NCBI GenBank assembly: GCA_024516035.1
Contig: CM044958.1
Span: 21,439,568 to 21,503,567, forward strand
Length of the DNA: 64,000 nt
Source of the DNA: Bactericera cockerelli
Taxonomy: Eukaryota > Arthropoda > Insecta > Hemiptera > Triozidae
Reading direction: 5' to 3'
A program made the position numbers and the translations under genes. Below are positions 45,701 to 52,661 of the stretch, piece by piece. How positions within the stretch are numbered: position 1 is the stretch's first letter; the number at the start of each line of letters is the position of its first letter. The notes beneath the pieces are model-generated. The model was not told where the DNA came from. It searched no databases and was given only the letters and a program-made list of their open reading frames with translations.

Positions 45701-46169
45701 AGGAGTCATTGTGGAATCGTGGGAGAGTGAAGAGTTTCATTTGTAGGGTCGTGAGTGAGATGTGAAGAGGTATGAGCCATGTTAGAAGTACGAGATGGAG
45801 AGATGAATGGAGAGGGGACAGGTCATTGTAGATCGCGAGGTGAGATGTAGGAGAGGGATCTAGGTGATTTTGGAGGTCCGTGAGGTGAGATTGTGAGGAG
45901 GTCATGTGGACTTTCCAAAAACCCGCCTACCGCTCGGAAGTATTCAGCGAGCTAAAGTTAAATCAACGGGGATTCTGTGTAGGGTAACTGTTAAATCAAG
46001 GTATTTCCTAAACAGTTTTTATACCAATTTTTCTTTTTAACATCCGTCCATTTTATTTTATAATCCCAAGGTGAACATCATGTTCAAGAAGTACGCGCAA
46101 GGACTGGACCCGGAGGAAAGAAGAGCCAAGAACAAACATAATCTCAAGGACGAGGGGATCTATTATTGA
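33687..46169 (+). CDS. Unrecognised secreted protein, about 565 residues, 10 exons
   Basis: Exons: 33687-33780, 37811-37991, 39150-39273, 39837-40086, 40925-41250, 41940-42151, 43032-43048, 44086-44204, 44463-44736, 46071-46169. All junctions are GT/AG and all phases agree once one base is restored in exon 2 and one in exon 4; the sum is then 1698 nt, exactly 566 codons with the stop. Residues 1 to about 15 form a signal peptide (MLPLVLLCCCVISTT). Sequons NET, NKS, NST and NAS support secretion. The middle is rich in Trp, Tyr and Arg (WWIQNRKK, FWWLCRRDQYYREEY); the C-terminal part is Lys-rich and charged. There is no membrane segment after the signal peptide. I do not recognise the family; a taxon-restricted secreted protein, for example from salivary gland or haemolymph, is only a guess. 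Confidence 0.85.
33819..34232 (+). mobile_element. 5S SINE split by a hairpin MITE
   Basis: The head GCCAGCGTCGCACGTCGG lies left of the MITE, and the rest, from GCAACGTCC through CTTGGATGGGTGGGTGACC to AAAGCGACGTTAAACCC, lies right of it. The C box carries a 4-bp duplication. It sits in intron 1 of gene 2, 38 nt after the donor. Confidence 0.85.
33866..34024. mobile_element. Hairpin MITE family H (copy 7), nested in a 5S SINE
   Basis: CCCATTCCAGAAACACTTTC on the left, and AACGGAGATTTGGGTATTTG on the right with a shortened outer arm. The inner arms AACTGTCACACAACGCATTC and GCGTTGTGCGACGGTT pair. Confidence 0.85.
34438..34545 (-). mobile_element. SINE family D-like fragment in reverse
   Basis: CCGCCACTGGTCGCTGCGCA and CAGAATTGAACCCACGACC are the reversed middle and B box of a tRNA-headed SINE. 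The part from about 34490 is duplicated before the true exon 2. Confidence 0.55.
34490..34609 (+). pseudogene. Decoy copy of the exon 2 acceptor and start
   Basis: ATATTTGCTCCAAGTCAGAA, then TTCTTCTAG and GTCAGATTCTGGACATAG, repeat the sequence at 37752-37830 with about 80 percent identity. The acceptor is intact. The copied exon start reads into a TAG after six codons and is then cut by element X2. Confidence 0.8.
34610..36785. mobile_element. Fold-back element X (copy 2), 2.18 kb
   Basis: Same ends and arms as X copy 1, with the asymmetric centre in the opposite orientation. TA flanks it. Located in intron 1 of gene 2, immediately left of Y copy 2. Confidence 0.9.
35576..35807 (+). mobile_element. 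5S SINE (C-box-deleted type) inside X copy 2
   Basis: GTCCGATGGCGCTTTGAATG, ACCGAAGTTAAGCAACGTCC and GAGAAGACTTCGTGATGCTG. It is the counterpart of the SINE at 27497, so the SINE entered X before X multiplied. Confidence 0.85.
36790..37673. mobile_element. Fold-back element Y (copy 2), uninterrupted
   Basis: Ends CAGGGTCTTCATAAAGTCTC and GAGACTTTATGAAGACCCTG. At 37080-37095 it reads ATATCCGTATATTTTGACC without interruption; this is where Y copy 1 is broken by X. Confidence 0.88.
37811..37991 (+). CDS. Gene 2 exon 2, one base short
   Basis: The acceptor is TTCTTCTAG and the donor is CTG|GTATCT. The first frame reads QILNTVGYYEQRFPST and continues to AYIGT; the second starts near 37920 and reads NLKILQINETKNFERYIRTY. 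A lost C in the CGCCAAC run near 37910 explains the break. With it the exon is 182 nt and fits both neighbours. Confidence 0.8.
38010..38195 (-). mobile_element. LINE-type 3' tail (family RE3)
   Basis: T- and A-rich start, then GTCCTAACTGAAGGGCGGGG and TTATTGCC. It begins about 20 nt after the exon 2 donor. Confidence 0.6.
38238..38470. mobile_element. Two tRNA-headed SINE fragments back to back
   Basis: 38238-38330 carries a reversed B box (ATTCGAACTCGCAACCTCCG) and A box. 38352-38470 is family B in + orientation with GGGATCCGTTGGTTCGAATC. Confidence 0.6.
38545..38850 (-). pseudogene. Non-LTR retrotransposon C-terminal fragment
   Basis: The reverse strand reads VRVIPTVLSNMGVIPKKLLK, then SLQELGVNPYHFQLMHKSDV. 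The VIPxVxxxxGVIxKxL motif is common at the C-terminus of one group of invertebrate non-LTR retrotransposon proteins. It is short and truncated. Confidence 0.55.
38865..39003 (-). mobile_element. LINE-type 3' tail (RE3 relative)
   Basis: GATCAAGGGCGGTGCTAATG and GCCAACGATATTTTCTTCC match the tail at 16558. It ends about 145 nt before exon 3. Confidence 0.6.
39150..39273 (+). CDS. Gene 2 exon 3
   Basis: The acceptor is TTTCCTCAG and the donor is GAG|GTAGGT. It reads AGIQPDVLRYQFTSLESHMD and has the NKS sequon. Its length of 124 nt gives phase 1 at the end. A pogo-like MITE starts 12 nt into the following intron. Confidence 0.85.
39285..39475. mobile_element. pogo-like MITE beside the exon 3 donor
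   Basis: CAGTAGAACCTGGATATAAG opens it, with internal CTGGATATAAGAGAG and CCGGTCCCTTGTGTTCTC. A second partial start (CAGTCGAACCTGGATAAAT) follows at about 39452. Confidence 0.7.
39551..39745 (+). mobile_element. Retroposon with TCAG tail (copy 2)
   Basis: GGGCCGAGGCATGGCCGTGA to (TCAG)n matches the element at 24688. The 5' hairpin is partly deleted. Confidence 0.75.
39837..40086 (+). CDS. Gene 2 exon 4, one base short
   Basis: The acceptor is CTTGCAG and the donor is AAG|GTATAA. It starts ELEDFWFVQYQKRSIRKLLQ and carries the NST sequon. Near 39930 the frame shifts: the downstream frame reads MLVPGVKLPWNASLWVKSFD and ends KTWWIQNRKK. A lost C in TACTCCGCATG restores frame and gives 251 nt with correct phases. 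Confidence 0.82.
40100..40520. repeat. 120-bp intronic tandem repeat, about 3.4 units
   Basis: Units contain AGTATCAGTATAAACAGAAA, GAACATACCTGGACAGCTGT and GCTTATTTGCTCTCATAAGC. The period is 120 bp. One more unit lies beyond exon 5 at 41345-41480. Confidence 0.88.
40572..40660 (+). mobile_element. tRNA-like SINE head (family A type)
   Basis: CTACGTGGCTCAGTTGTTAA and CGCGGGTTCAAATCCTGG are A and B boxes. The body does not continue. Confidence 0.55.
40702..40803. repeat. Inverted repeat hairpin
   Basis: TATCGAGGACATCCTTG on the left pairs with AAGGATGAATGTCCTCGATA on the right. TTAGCTAGTAAGTTATCCTT is present twice in direct orientation between them. Confidence 0.75.
40838..40872 (+). pseudogene. 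Decoy copy of the exon 5 start
   Basis: CGCAG, then ATCTGCCTGTTCAAGATCGA, copies the acceptor and first seven codons (ICLFKID) of exon 5, which begins 75 nt downstream. The copy then diverges and meets a stop (CCC TAA). Confidence 0.85.
40925..41250 (+). CDS. Gene 2 exon 5
   Basis: The longest exon: the acceptor is CTTCTCAG and the donor is AA|GTGAGT. It reads ICLFKIDALRSYIKTVDSFF and continues through ARWVKDREVLYSRKLSDLFW to FNHLLKRRNKFYA. GC-rich, one open frame over 326 nt, phase 2 at the end. Rich in aromatic and basic residues. Confidence 0.92.
41345..41480. repeat. Outlying unit of the 120-bp repeat
   Basis: GTTGTACTAGATGTACATGA, CTGGACAGCTGTTTCGAGC and TCTCATCAGCAGGCAATAG match the array at 40100, on the other side of exon 5. 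Confidence 0.85.
41505..41690 (+). mobile_element. LINE-type 3' end
   Basis: CGATTCACCCGGTTACTC and a TTGTAAATTATTTGTTTAAT run with an AATAAA signal resemble the 3' UTR of a non-LTR retrotransposon. No coding part remains. Confidence 0.4.
41940..42151 (+). CDS. Gene 2 exon 6
   Basis: The acceptor is TTTTCCCCAG and the donor is CGGC|GTGAGT. It reads FFKRKKIGHFIKRLEALSTS, then LFDEYKNLKTLIPDSENREL, ending CFQYFGKVR. It leaves phase 1. Confidence 0.92.
42200..42753 (+). mobile_element. 5'-truncated LINE with 13-bp target duplication
   Basis: AAGGATTCTAGTT stands at 42187-42199 and again at 42754-42766. Between them is the 3' end of a non-LTR element with an open RNase H/C-terminal frame, the tail AAGCGCCGTTAAACCGGGGG and poly-A. 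The perfect duplication and open frame mean a recent insertion, 48 nt after exon 6. Confidence 0.93.
42208..42665 (+). pseudogene. LINE RNase H and C-terminal region, 5'-truncated
   Basis: The frame is open from about GNEIVDRAAKNPTCQVPLKL through NRWQSLWDGLLIPNKLKSIR to a TAA at 42663-42665. The VLTRMRIGHTMLTHSYL block followed by CQYGE and HIITCPDLQHHR is the zinc-knuckle-like C-terminus that follows RNase H in several non-LTR clades. Nothing of the reverse transcriptase is left. Confidence 0.85.
42767..42850 (-). mobile_element. CAA-tailed LINE end, short fragment
   Basis: GTTGTTGTACCCAGCTTGGC and AGTTGGCTCGTTCTGAACCA are the start of the family seen in full at 54375. Confidence 0.6.
43032..43048 (+). 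CDS. Gene 2 exon 7, 17-nt microexon
   Basis: It lies between TTCTGTTTCAG and GTAAGTAAAC. Added to the single base left by exon 6 it gives six codons and phase 0, exactly what exon 8 requires. Direct joining of exons 6 and 8 would shift the frame into an early TAG. Strong splice signals on both sides and the phase fit are the evidence. Confidence 0.78.
43085..43345 (+). mobile_element. Interspersed element, possibly hAT-like
   Basis: CAGGGGCGGCCGCTGG opens it; GAAATGTGTGATAATTTTCA and CATTGTGTACGAGCTAG are internal; GGGAGTGCTGCAGTTTCACA is near the end. A second copy at 58700-59145 is interrupted by a 5S SINE and ends GGCCACCCCTG, an inverted match to the start. Confidence 0.5.
43562..43680 (-). 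mobile_element. SINE family B, 3' half
   Basis: AGTGGAAAGTAACCACCAGG and CACTTACATCCAAATAAATG match family B in reverse, with a small deletion near 43625. Confidence 0.7.
43695..43855 (-). mobile_element. 5S SINE, 5' half in reverse
   Basis: GGGGCCGGGAATAGCCAGC, ATTCACCCATCCAAGTCCTA and TCGCTGGACCCTGC are the reversed central start, C box and A box side. The head end is diverged. Confidence 0.75.
44086..44204 (+). CDS. Gene 2 exon 8
   Basis: The acceptor is TTTTTTCAG and the donor is GAT|GTAAGT. It reads TIYKRIRNTYGCRLRGYIMY and ends with CGDSKSVDE and a split Met codon (phase 2). Confidence 0.9.
44212..44320 (-). mobile_element. 5S SINE 3' fragment
   Basis: A T run, AATTTGGGTTTAACGTCG, CAACGGGGGTCTTACCCTCC and GGAGGAACTCACGACC. 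It starts 8 nt after the exon 8 donor. Confidence 0.7.
44463..44736 (+). CDS. Gene 2 exon 9, ends in the duplicated donor
   Basis: The acceptor is CTTCCAG. It reads KEFLKKLKTPTSKVTKLEFR, then RFPKGLKKFHFYRGFFEDGK and VMDVKEAIVDRE, with the first GTGAGA donor at 44737. The last about 30 nt of the exon plus the donor are the seed of the tandem array that follows. Only use of this first donor connects in frame to exon 10. Confidence 0.88.
44737..45905. repeat. 34-bp minisatellite of exon end plus splice donor, about 34 units
   Basis: The unit is GTGAGATGTGAAGGAGGTCA followed by TTGTGGATCGTGAG. It equals the first bases of the intron plus the last bases of exon 9, so almost every unit restores CGTGAG|GTGAGA. 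Early units are near-identical; units after 45700 are diverged. Many unit differences are one-base gaps in G or C runs. Read through, the frame stops at TGA 44767-44769. Confidence 0.95.
46071..46169 (+). CDS. Gene 2 exon 10, C-terminus
   Basis: The acceptor is TAATCCCAAG, which lacks a strong pyrimidine tract next to the AG. It reads VNIMFKKYAQGLDPEERRAK, then KHNLKDEGIYY and a TGA at 46167-46169. Phase 0 matches exon 9 at its first donor. Confidence 0.82.
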   Translation: MNIMFKKYAQGLDPEERRAKNKHNLKDEGIYY

Positions 46170-46573
46170 TCCTGGAAGTGTCCCTGAGGTAGATTTGAGG
46201 AAAAGACTTTCTCAAAAACCCCCGCCTGAAACCGCTCCTGTGAAATTCCACTCGCCGCCAGACTGAAAAGGTAAATAAACGGGGGGTAGGGTAGAGGTAG
46301 AAATGTGGGGGTGGGGACAAAAGATAGAAAAAGTCAAGGAGAATCAAAAAACCAAACCTATGTTTACAGAGTTATACCAAATTCTTGCTTATTTTAATTC
46401 ACCGTGGTTTTTTATTCTACTAGTATTCGATACTCATTCCGTATTCTTGTTTTTAATTATGTTTTTTATTTATTTTTTATTATTAGTAGTAGTAAACTTT
46501 TTAATGGAATTTATTTACAGCACAAAGGGAATTCGTTTCTGTGTGTCCGCATTGTTTAGGCGAAATCTTTCGA

Positions 46574-46622
46574 ATATTGTGACGGTTGAATGGTAGATTT
46601 GAGGATTATGAGAGTGAGAGGG
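46574..46622 (+). mobile_element. Half of a hairpin MITE H
   Basis: GTGACGGTTGAATGGTAGAT and GATTATGAGAGTGAGAG match the right arm only. Confidence 0.6.
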
Positions 46623-46794
46623 CCAGGGCTATCTCACCGTGGCAATCGTCTGGGAAACACATGTTCCTGCGGTGTACGGTTACATCTCACGGATGTGTAA
46701 TGTTTCCAAGTTGTTATGAACTTGAAGCACGACAAATTGTCGCTCCAGCTGTGTTAGTCACCGGACAGAGTTTCCTAAACTTGCTTCCACCGCG

Positions 46795-47037
46795 CCTCGA
46801 ATTATGAAACAGGATTAGATTAACTAATCCTTCACTATTCCTTACCAAGTCCTCTGGTGGGAATTTATAACTATGTGTCTACTTATTTAATAAATAAATA
46901 AATATGCCAAAAATTTACAAATTACAAAAGATAATACAAGCAATCACAGAACATTTCTATCAGCTGTTAAGCGAAAGTGGCTGGAATTAACAAATCCTAG
47001 ATCTTTAATCCTGTTTCGTAATTCGGGCCTTAGTCAG
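46795..47037. mobile_element. MITE family G
   Basis: TIRs CGAATTATGAAACAGGATTA and TAATCCTGTTTCGTAATTCG, the best-preserved pair of this family. The body has AACAAATCCTAGATCTTTAA. Confidence 0.8.
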
Positions 47038-47152
47038 AATACTTTCTATGATAGTAAAAAAAAAAAATATCATTTTAATTGTGTTAATCACAATCGTGGT
47101 GTCTTCCTATTCATACTCGCCTTAGGTGATTTAGGTATACTAGGTACATACA

Positions 47153-47518
47153 AACCTGGATATAAGAGAAACTTCGATATAAAAGAACAAGTTTCAGATC
47201 AAATTTACGTCTCTACAAACTACAATAATAATAACACTCTTTGGTGGAATGTAATCACCGGGCGAGGTCATGACCTTATAATGCTTATTCCTTTCAAAGC
47301 ATTTTCTACCATCTAATAAGCTTCAGAGTCTTGTTATTATGTGGTAACAAACTCAATTTTTTCAAACCAACGGATTCCTACTCTACCTGGATTACCAGAC
47401 TAGCGCCTCTTGACTACCAACAATAACTACAAGGGAAATGAAACCTCTTTGGGAGAAACCTGGATAAGAAAAAAAAATTCTGATCCCCTGAGCTCTCTTA
47501 TATCCAGGTTTGACAGGA
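47153..47518. mobile_element. pogo-like MITE interrupted by a family B SINE
   Basis: AACCTGGATATAAGAGAAAC opens it and CTCTTATATCCAGGTTTGAC closes it. The SINE (minus strand, about 47222-47415) is flanked by AACTACAA on both sides, a target duplication. Confidence 0.78.
47222..47415 (-). mobile_element. SINE family B nested in a pogo-like MITE
   Basis: It runs from the reversed tail AATAATAATAACACTC to the reversed head GGATTACCAGACTAGCGC. Part of the head is missing. Confidence 0.8.
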
Positions 47519-47522
47519 TTTG

Positions 47523-47660
47523 CCATACCTGGGACTCGAACCACCGACCTGCAAAATTCGATTCCGCTGCTTTATTTTTTTTACACAAACTTACGGGGTT
47601 AAGCCCATGTGTATTACAAAAAAAAAAAAAAAAACAAAAAAAAATTACAAAAAAAACGTG
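47523..47660 (-). mobile_element. Family C head fragment plus T/A-run retroposon tail
   Basis: GGGACTCGAACCACCGACCT is the reversed B box of a C-type head. It is followed by a T run and TTACGGGGTTAAGCCCATGT with an A run, a motif also at 22720 and 23585. Confidence 0.5.
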
Positions 47661-47803
47661 ATGAAAATAAATCTCTCATCGCAACCCCAATATTATGCCG
47701 TGAGCACGGATCCCAGAGCAATGACATGGTGCTTAACCAACATCAACGCATCAGCTCTACATGGGCCACGCTCACCACATCATTGAGTGTGAAGAAAAAA
47801 ATA

Positions 47804-47844
47804 TCAACACCAAACATCTACAATAGGTAGATGTTTGGTGTTGA
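47804..47844. repeat. Perfect 18-bp hairpin with 5-nt loop
   Basis: TCAACACCAAACATCTAC and its exact reverse complement flank AATAG. The structure abuts a 5S SINE. Confidence 0.95.
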
Positions 47845-47849
47845 CAGTA

Positions 47850-48110
47850 GCCAGCGTCGATGGAACGTTGCATGCATAACTACATCACTACACCAGTCCT
47901 CGTACCGTCACTGGAGTGAAGCAACGTCCAGCGACGTTAGGAATTGAATGGGTGACCGTCCAAATTCGAAGCCTCGTGATGCTGGTCCCACTCAGGCTGG
48001 TGAGGTTAATTTGAGTAGTTGGATTGCCTGTTTCCAGCGAATGGAGTGTAGAATCTCCGTCGTGGTATGACCATGTAGTTGAAAGCGAAGTTAGATCAAG
48101 AAAAAGAAAG
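47850..48110 (+). mobile_element. 5S rRNA-derived SINE, diverged
   Basis: GCCAGCGTCGATGGAACG, GTGAAGCAACGTCCAGCG and GAATGGGTGACCGTCCAAAT form the head. The body and GTTGAAAGCGAAGTTAGA tail are present. The A box is damaged by an insertion. Confidence 0.85.
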
Positions 48111-48114
48111 AACA

Positions 48115-48890
48115 ATAAATTTAATAATGAATAAGAAATGTTGGGAATAGATTCTTGTGCCAGGTCTCTAATGTGACATAATTTATTGTGTATAGCTGTT
48201 AAGGTCCCATACCTACATTATATTTCTCCTTATTTATACAAGTTCATAGAACAATTAGCCGTGTGATTGTGAATAATACATGCATAAACAAATCTTGATT
48301 TTCTGGAGTTTTATTACAGAGTAGAAGATTTTTTTCTGAGTTCCACTGCGGTTGGAAAACGTCAATCATAAGCAATAATGCCGTATTGTTTCTAGATTGT
48401 GTAGCCTGTATATTGCTTTAGAGTTTGCGTGTGCTAATAGTTATTATTACTTGCTAACTTGTCATTTACCAACTGTACTTACTGGTATATAGACAAAAAA
48501 AATTGGTAAACTACTCCGATGTAGTGAACTGTAGTCATTTCTCAGAATTTGTGTGACCGGTGATATAGTTTAATGGTTTGCACGTACTATCTCGGATAGT
48601 TTTATGATAATTTATTTTCCTCCAGGCATCTTAACAGATAAAAAAAAAACACTGTTTGATATTAATTTACCTTACTTTAAAGAGAAACACCTTGAATTTA
48701 TTTAAAATACTGTTCCTGTTCAATACGTTCTGGCATTATTCTCGGGAAAGGAAAGGTAAGTGATTGTTTTTTGTCAAATTATCTACTTTTCTGACTAATC
48801 GAAATGGGCATCTTACTTATTTGTATAAAATCTGGATTTTTCTACTGTCACAATTTCATTGTGCCTTTCAAAATATATTATTTTTATTTT
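48115..48890. other. Spacer without recognised features
   Basis: AT-rich. No repeat or gene that I can support. Confidence 0.5.
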
Positions 48891-48898
48891 AAGATTAA

Positions 48899-49203
48899 CT
48901 ATGGGAGTAGGACAAACACTTCATTCAATGCTGCATCCCCCCTCTGAATGATGCTGCCTGCTCTCTTATCTCCAGTCTCTTCAACTAATTTGTTTCCTAA
49001 TTCTTGAATAAATTTATTGGTTTCCTCTGCAAATGTCCCCATAGTGTCAAATGCCAATCCTTTGAAGATATATCCTGGGTCTTTGATGTTACAATATTTT
49101 TCATGTTTCCTCTGGCTTGCTAGGTTGGCTGCATATCCTGCTTTAAGTGACAGTTTGTCGGAGGTAGTTATATTGGAGCCAAGGTGTAATTTTTCTGAGC
49201 CTT
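48899..49203 (-). pseudogene. Non-LTR retrotransposon C-terminal fragment, open frame
   Basis: On the minus strand the frame reads LKAGYAANLASQRKHEKYCN, then IFKGLAFDTMGTFAEETNKF, IQELGNKLVEETGDKRAGSI and IQRGDAA, with a TAG at 48899-48901. The RKxxKYxxL...FxPxxxETxG...F(I/V)xxLG...TGDxRxxSxIxQRxxxA pattern is the well-known C-terminus of many invertebrate non-LTR elements. It is cut by a stop at about 49205. Confidence 0.82.
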
Positions 49204-49257
49204 ATAATAATTACGACTTAAATACATAGACAATATAGATTTACTTGGCCTCATATT

Positions 49258-49625
49258 TTTACTTTCCTTATCCTATAATGAGGAAAGTATTGCATTCGTC
49301 GAAAATTTGACCTACCCAGCTTTTCATATATCTGGACAAATCATAGCTATGATAAGACGAATTATAGCTACGAGTATAACACAGAAGTTACAAAAAAGTA
49401 ACACACAGATGTAACAAAAAAATTAGGGAACAACTTTTTCTTAGATTTAAAAAATAATAGGGGTTTACTCGGATCATTATTTGATATTTTGAATTTTTTG
49501 GAAACCGGCCCCAATTTACCGGTATTTTCGAGGGTCCCGCTTGGACTATCTTTTTTACTATTCATCTTAGGATGGGGGTTGTGACGTATCAAATCCATTG
49601 AGTCAAACCAAATTTTTATCCAATT
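49258..49625 (-). mobile_element. Interspersed repeat, reverse copy of 11030
   Basis: It begins TTTCCTTATCCTATAATGAG and contains GAATTTTTTGGAAACC and GGATGGGGGTTGTGACGTAT, all reversed matches to 11150-11710. Confidence 0.6.
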
Positions 49626-49631
49626 ATATAC

Positions 49632-49870
49632 TTTTTCTTTGGGTTTAATATCGCTCTCAACACCATGGTCATATCATGTCGGGATGTTTTGTCTTACATT
49701 CGATGGAAATTTATAAACCTGCTTGCCAAATTAACCTCACCCAGCCTGAGTGGGGCTGGGAATATTCAGCAAGAGGTTTCAAATGTGAATGGTCACCCAT
49801 CCAAGTTGGACTCACTGGACATAGATTATAAGCCAACTTCATTGACAGGTGTATTCAACGTGCCATCGAA
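49632..49870 (-). mobile_element. 5S SINE in reverse
   Basis: GGGTTTAATATCGCTCTCAA opens it; CACCCAGCCTGAGTGGGGCT and GGTCACCCATCCAAGTTGG (reversed C box) follow; TATTCAACGTGCCATCG ends it. Confidence 0.85.
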
Positions 49871-50036
49871 ATTCATGAAACATTTCTCTCTTTATATTAT
49901 TATCTACAAGATAGATAAACAACAGAAGTGAACATTTATTACGAGATGTCCATGATTACAAAACCAGAATTTTTTATTATAACAACGGAATAACTTTATT
50001 TAAAAACGTTCAATTGAAATATTTTCTTCGCTTTCA

Positions 50037-50912
50037 CTACTCTCTTTTCCAATGATCAATTTCATCTTCATACCCCAACAACGACTCTCCACTCCTCCAT
50101 CTTCTCCTAGCTCTTCTTATACACATACTTGCTGCACACTGCGCAGCAATGGAAATTTTGGCTCGTACCCATCTTAAGAGGATTGCATAACCTTTCTTCC
50201 ATTTATCAGCTAGCCTTTCATTTAGCGTAGTGATAAATGCTTGAAATTGTGGGGCAAGCACGCCATCTACTCAGCAGACTAGGGGCGTAAACGTGGCTCG
50301 ACGCAGTTCACACGCTGGTAGATATTTCTTCTTTTTTTCTTCTTCGGCGCTTCTTAATACAGACATCACAGACCGAGAGACATAAGAAGGAGCGTCTGTG
50401 TCAACGACACGAATATCTAGCAACGCCTCCCTCTGTTCTTCCCAGACACCACGCACTGCAATATCTCCCCGTAATCCCTCGCCTTCTTCTGAAATGATGG
50501 GCTCCTTGACAGCATTTCCCCAAGCACTTTCACACAATTCGCCCATCAAGTCACGCATCTTATTATGCCGCCTTGTCACTAGACCACCAGATTTGCAACA
50601 GAGAGCATGATCCAACGTGAACTCTCTGTCGCCACATCCATCACAAGAGGTTAGCATCTTAGGAGGTTGTCTATAATACCTTATTGCTAGGGTATCACGG
50701 AAGTCACGGAACTAACCGGGTGACAGATTGAAATAGTCTCTTTCTATTGGTAATATTGAGAGCCAACTTGATGTTTTAGATTTGGTAATCTTCACAATAG
50801 ATCTCTCAATTGCTCTTCTCTTAGCTGGTTCAAACTTCAGTACTGTACTTGATAAAATCTCGCTGTCCATTTCTTCTTTCTTTTGTCTTCCCGTTTTCTT
50901 AATATCTTTCAT
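50037..50912 (-). pseudogene. Non-LTR retrotransposon C-terminal region, two in-frame stops
   Basis: Three open segments are in one frame. The first ends SSWLSILPIERDYFNLSPG at a TAG (50714). The second runs FRDTLAIRYYRQPP, CDGCGDREFTLDHALCCKSG and DIRVVDTDAPSYVSRSV to TPLVC and a TGA (50271-50273). The third continues VDGVLAPQFQAF and RRARRRWRSG. CDGC...HAL.C..GGLV..RHN is the hallmark of a family common in cnidarians and arthropods. The TGA stands where the family has Ser, so it looks like a point mutation rather than recoding. Confidence 0.88.
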
Positions 50913-51799
50913 ATTTTTAAAATGATCATATAAATTGAAATTTTTATTGTGTGATTGTATTACAAAACCAGAAATTGTATTTTAGTGGATAATATAATTA
51001 TCTTACCTATGATAATCATCTATGATGATAATAGGCTTCATTTTTCAATGCGTTATTGCGTTTTGTATCCAAGATTGTCAATGGTCCGTGTCCGTGAGAA
51101 TCAGAATTCGCGACGCGAGGAGAATGAAAGTACATCGTAAAATCGATTGCTAGCTTCTCTACCATTGTAAGGAGAATTTCACGGACAGTTAATTTAGTTG
51201 ACTAGTTTCACACATATTAGATAAGAACATGTTTAGAGCTCGATTTTGATAACGGAAATGAAATGTTCTTTTCTTTTTATATTTTTTTATCTAAACTTTT
51301 ATAGAAAGTTCCCACGAAGAATACATTTCTTTTTAGTAGATTTTAATAGTTCAAGTTTATACTCGTAGAGTTTGATTCGTTTAAGCTACAGATAATTTTT
51401 AGACTTTGTAGGTGTGGGTGATTGTAAAAACAAATATAGAGTTTAGTGTTATCTATAAAATAATCATGATCAAGGGATCCTCCTGAAACAACTGCTCAAC
51501 AAATGTCCTTGGCATTTTCTTATCACAAAAAATGTCCAAGAGTTATATAATATCTGTGTCTTAATTTATGGATCATTGGTCATATTTTGGAACACTGGAC
51601 TTTGACAAATGCTAAATGAACTTCATGATGCTGTTGTTTGTACAGACCTATATAATAAAACGTTGAACTGCATTCAACAAAGTTTTTTTTAGTATTTTAA
51701 TCATAGTCATGGTTACCCATACAGAATTTACCTAACCTCACGTCAGTATAATTTAGTGATACCCAAGTAAACAAGTTTTAATAGAATCCAAAATCCACC

Positions 51800-52020
51800 A
51801 TGAAATATTGTGCCAAATGTGAAACATACTATGAGATGGATCAGAGGTTTACTACTGTGACAAGTGTGAAGCCTGCATTCATCCAGACAAAAGCTTGACA
51901 AGTGTGGAAGTCAGAGCTCTCAGTTTGAAGGCTAGAGTTCTACTGACGGTGCTTTGTGATAAGTGTCGACTATCCAGCACATCCTCCATCAATGCAGAAC
52001 AACACCAGGCTCTCTTGGAT
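51800..52020 (+). pseudogene. PHD-like zinc-finger fragment, probably transposon ORF
   Basis: ATG at 51800 opens MKYCAKCETYYEMDQ; one base later, in another frame, YYCDKCEACIHPDKSLTSVE, then VRALSLKARVLL and LCDKC follow. The C-x2-C, C-x2-C-x4-H and C-x2-C spacing suggests a PHD-like finger as found at the N-terminus of many insect retroelement ORFs. One base is missing near 51845. Whether a host gene contains it is unclear. Confidence 0.5.
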
Positions 52021-52661
52021 GTAAGTTTATTTAAGATATAGAACGGCTTTGTTTAATTTGTAATCAGTCCCAATCCTAGTACTGGTGACTGTGCCTGTCC
52101 CAGTTCCATGCTTTCAAAGGATAACATTGAAATGTCATCCTTTAAAATGTCATCCTTCAAAGTTTGACAGGAACATGGAGCAACCAAAGGCAATTTTGGC
52201 AATATAGGGTCAAGGGGGGTAATTACGAACGATTTTGAGCTACATTTTATAAACATATCTGTAACCCTGAGTTGCTTTTGTAAAATCCATGTCTTGTGAT
52301 TTTTCTGGCATATAGACTTATTTAGCATTCTAATGGTGCATTATAAATAGTTTTGTGCATACTGTAGTATCTTTTTAGTGGTGTTCTTATTTACCCCCGC
52401 CTGTTCGCATTTACCCCCGCCTGACGGGGGTAAATGCGAACACATTATACAATATTAAAAACGAACTTTTTAATGGCAATATGTGCTTTTTATGTACAAA
52501 TAATACACCAAAATTGTACTTTGTGTCTTTAGCCACCTGTATGACAATATGCAAAGTTTATGGACACACAGGATAGTGGTTTGAATCCTAACCACGAAGG
52601 TAGTCAGCTCTTATCAAATAGGGTATCTCTATCTTGCAAATAATAGTAATAATAAAAATTT

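Noticed and set aside
44574..45905. Series of minus-strand open frames with TSHLTIHN repeats
   Set aside because: They are the reverse translation of the 34-bp donor minisatellite and change frame with every unit.
33687..46169. XPR1 or another known multi-pass membrane protein as identity of gene 2
   Set aside because: The spliced sequence has no membrane span after the signal peptide and no SPX or EXS features.
50271..50273. TGA recoding (selenocysteine) in the retrotransposon frame
   Set aside because: The family has Ser at this place, a TAG stop lies further upstream, and there is no sign of a SECIS need. Decay is simpler.
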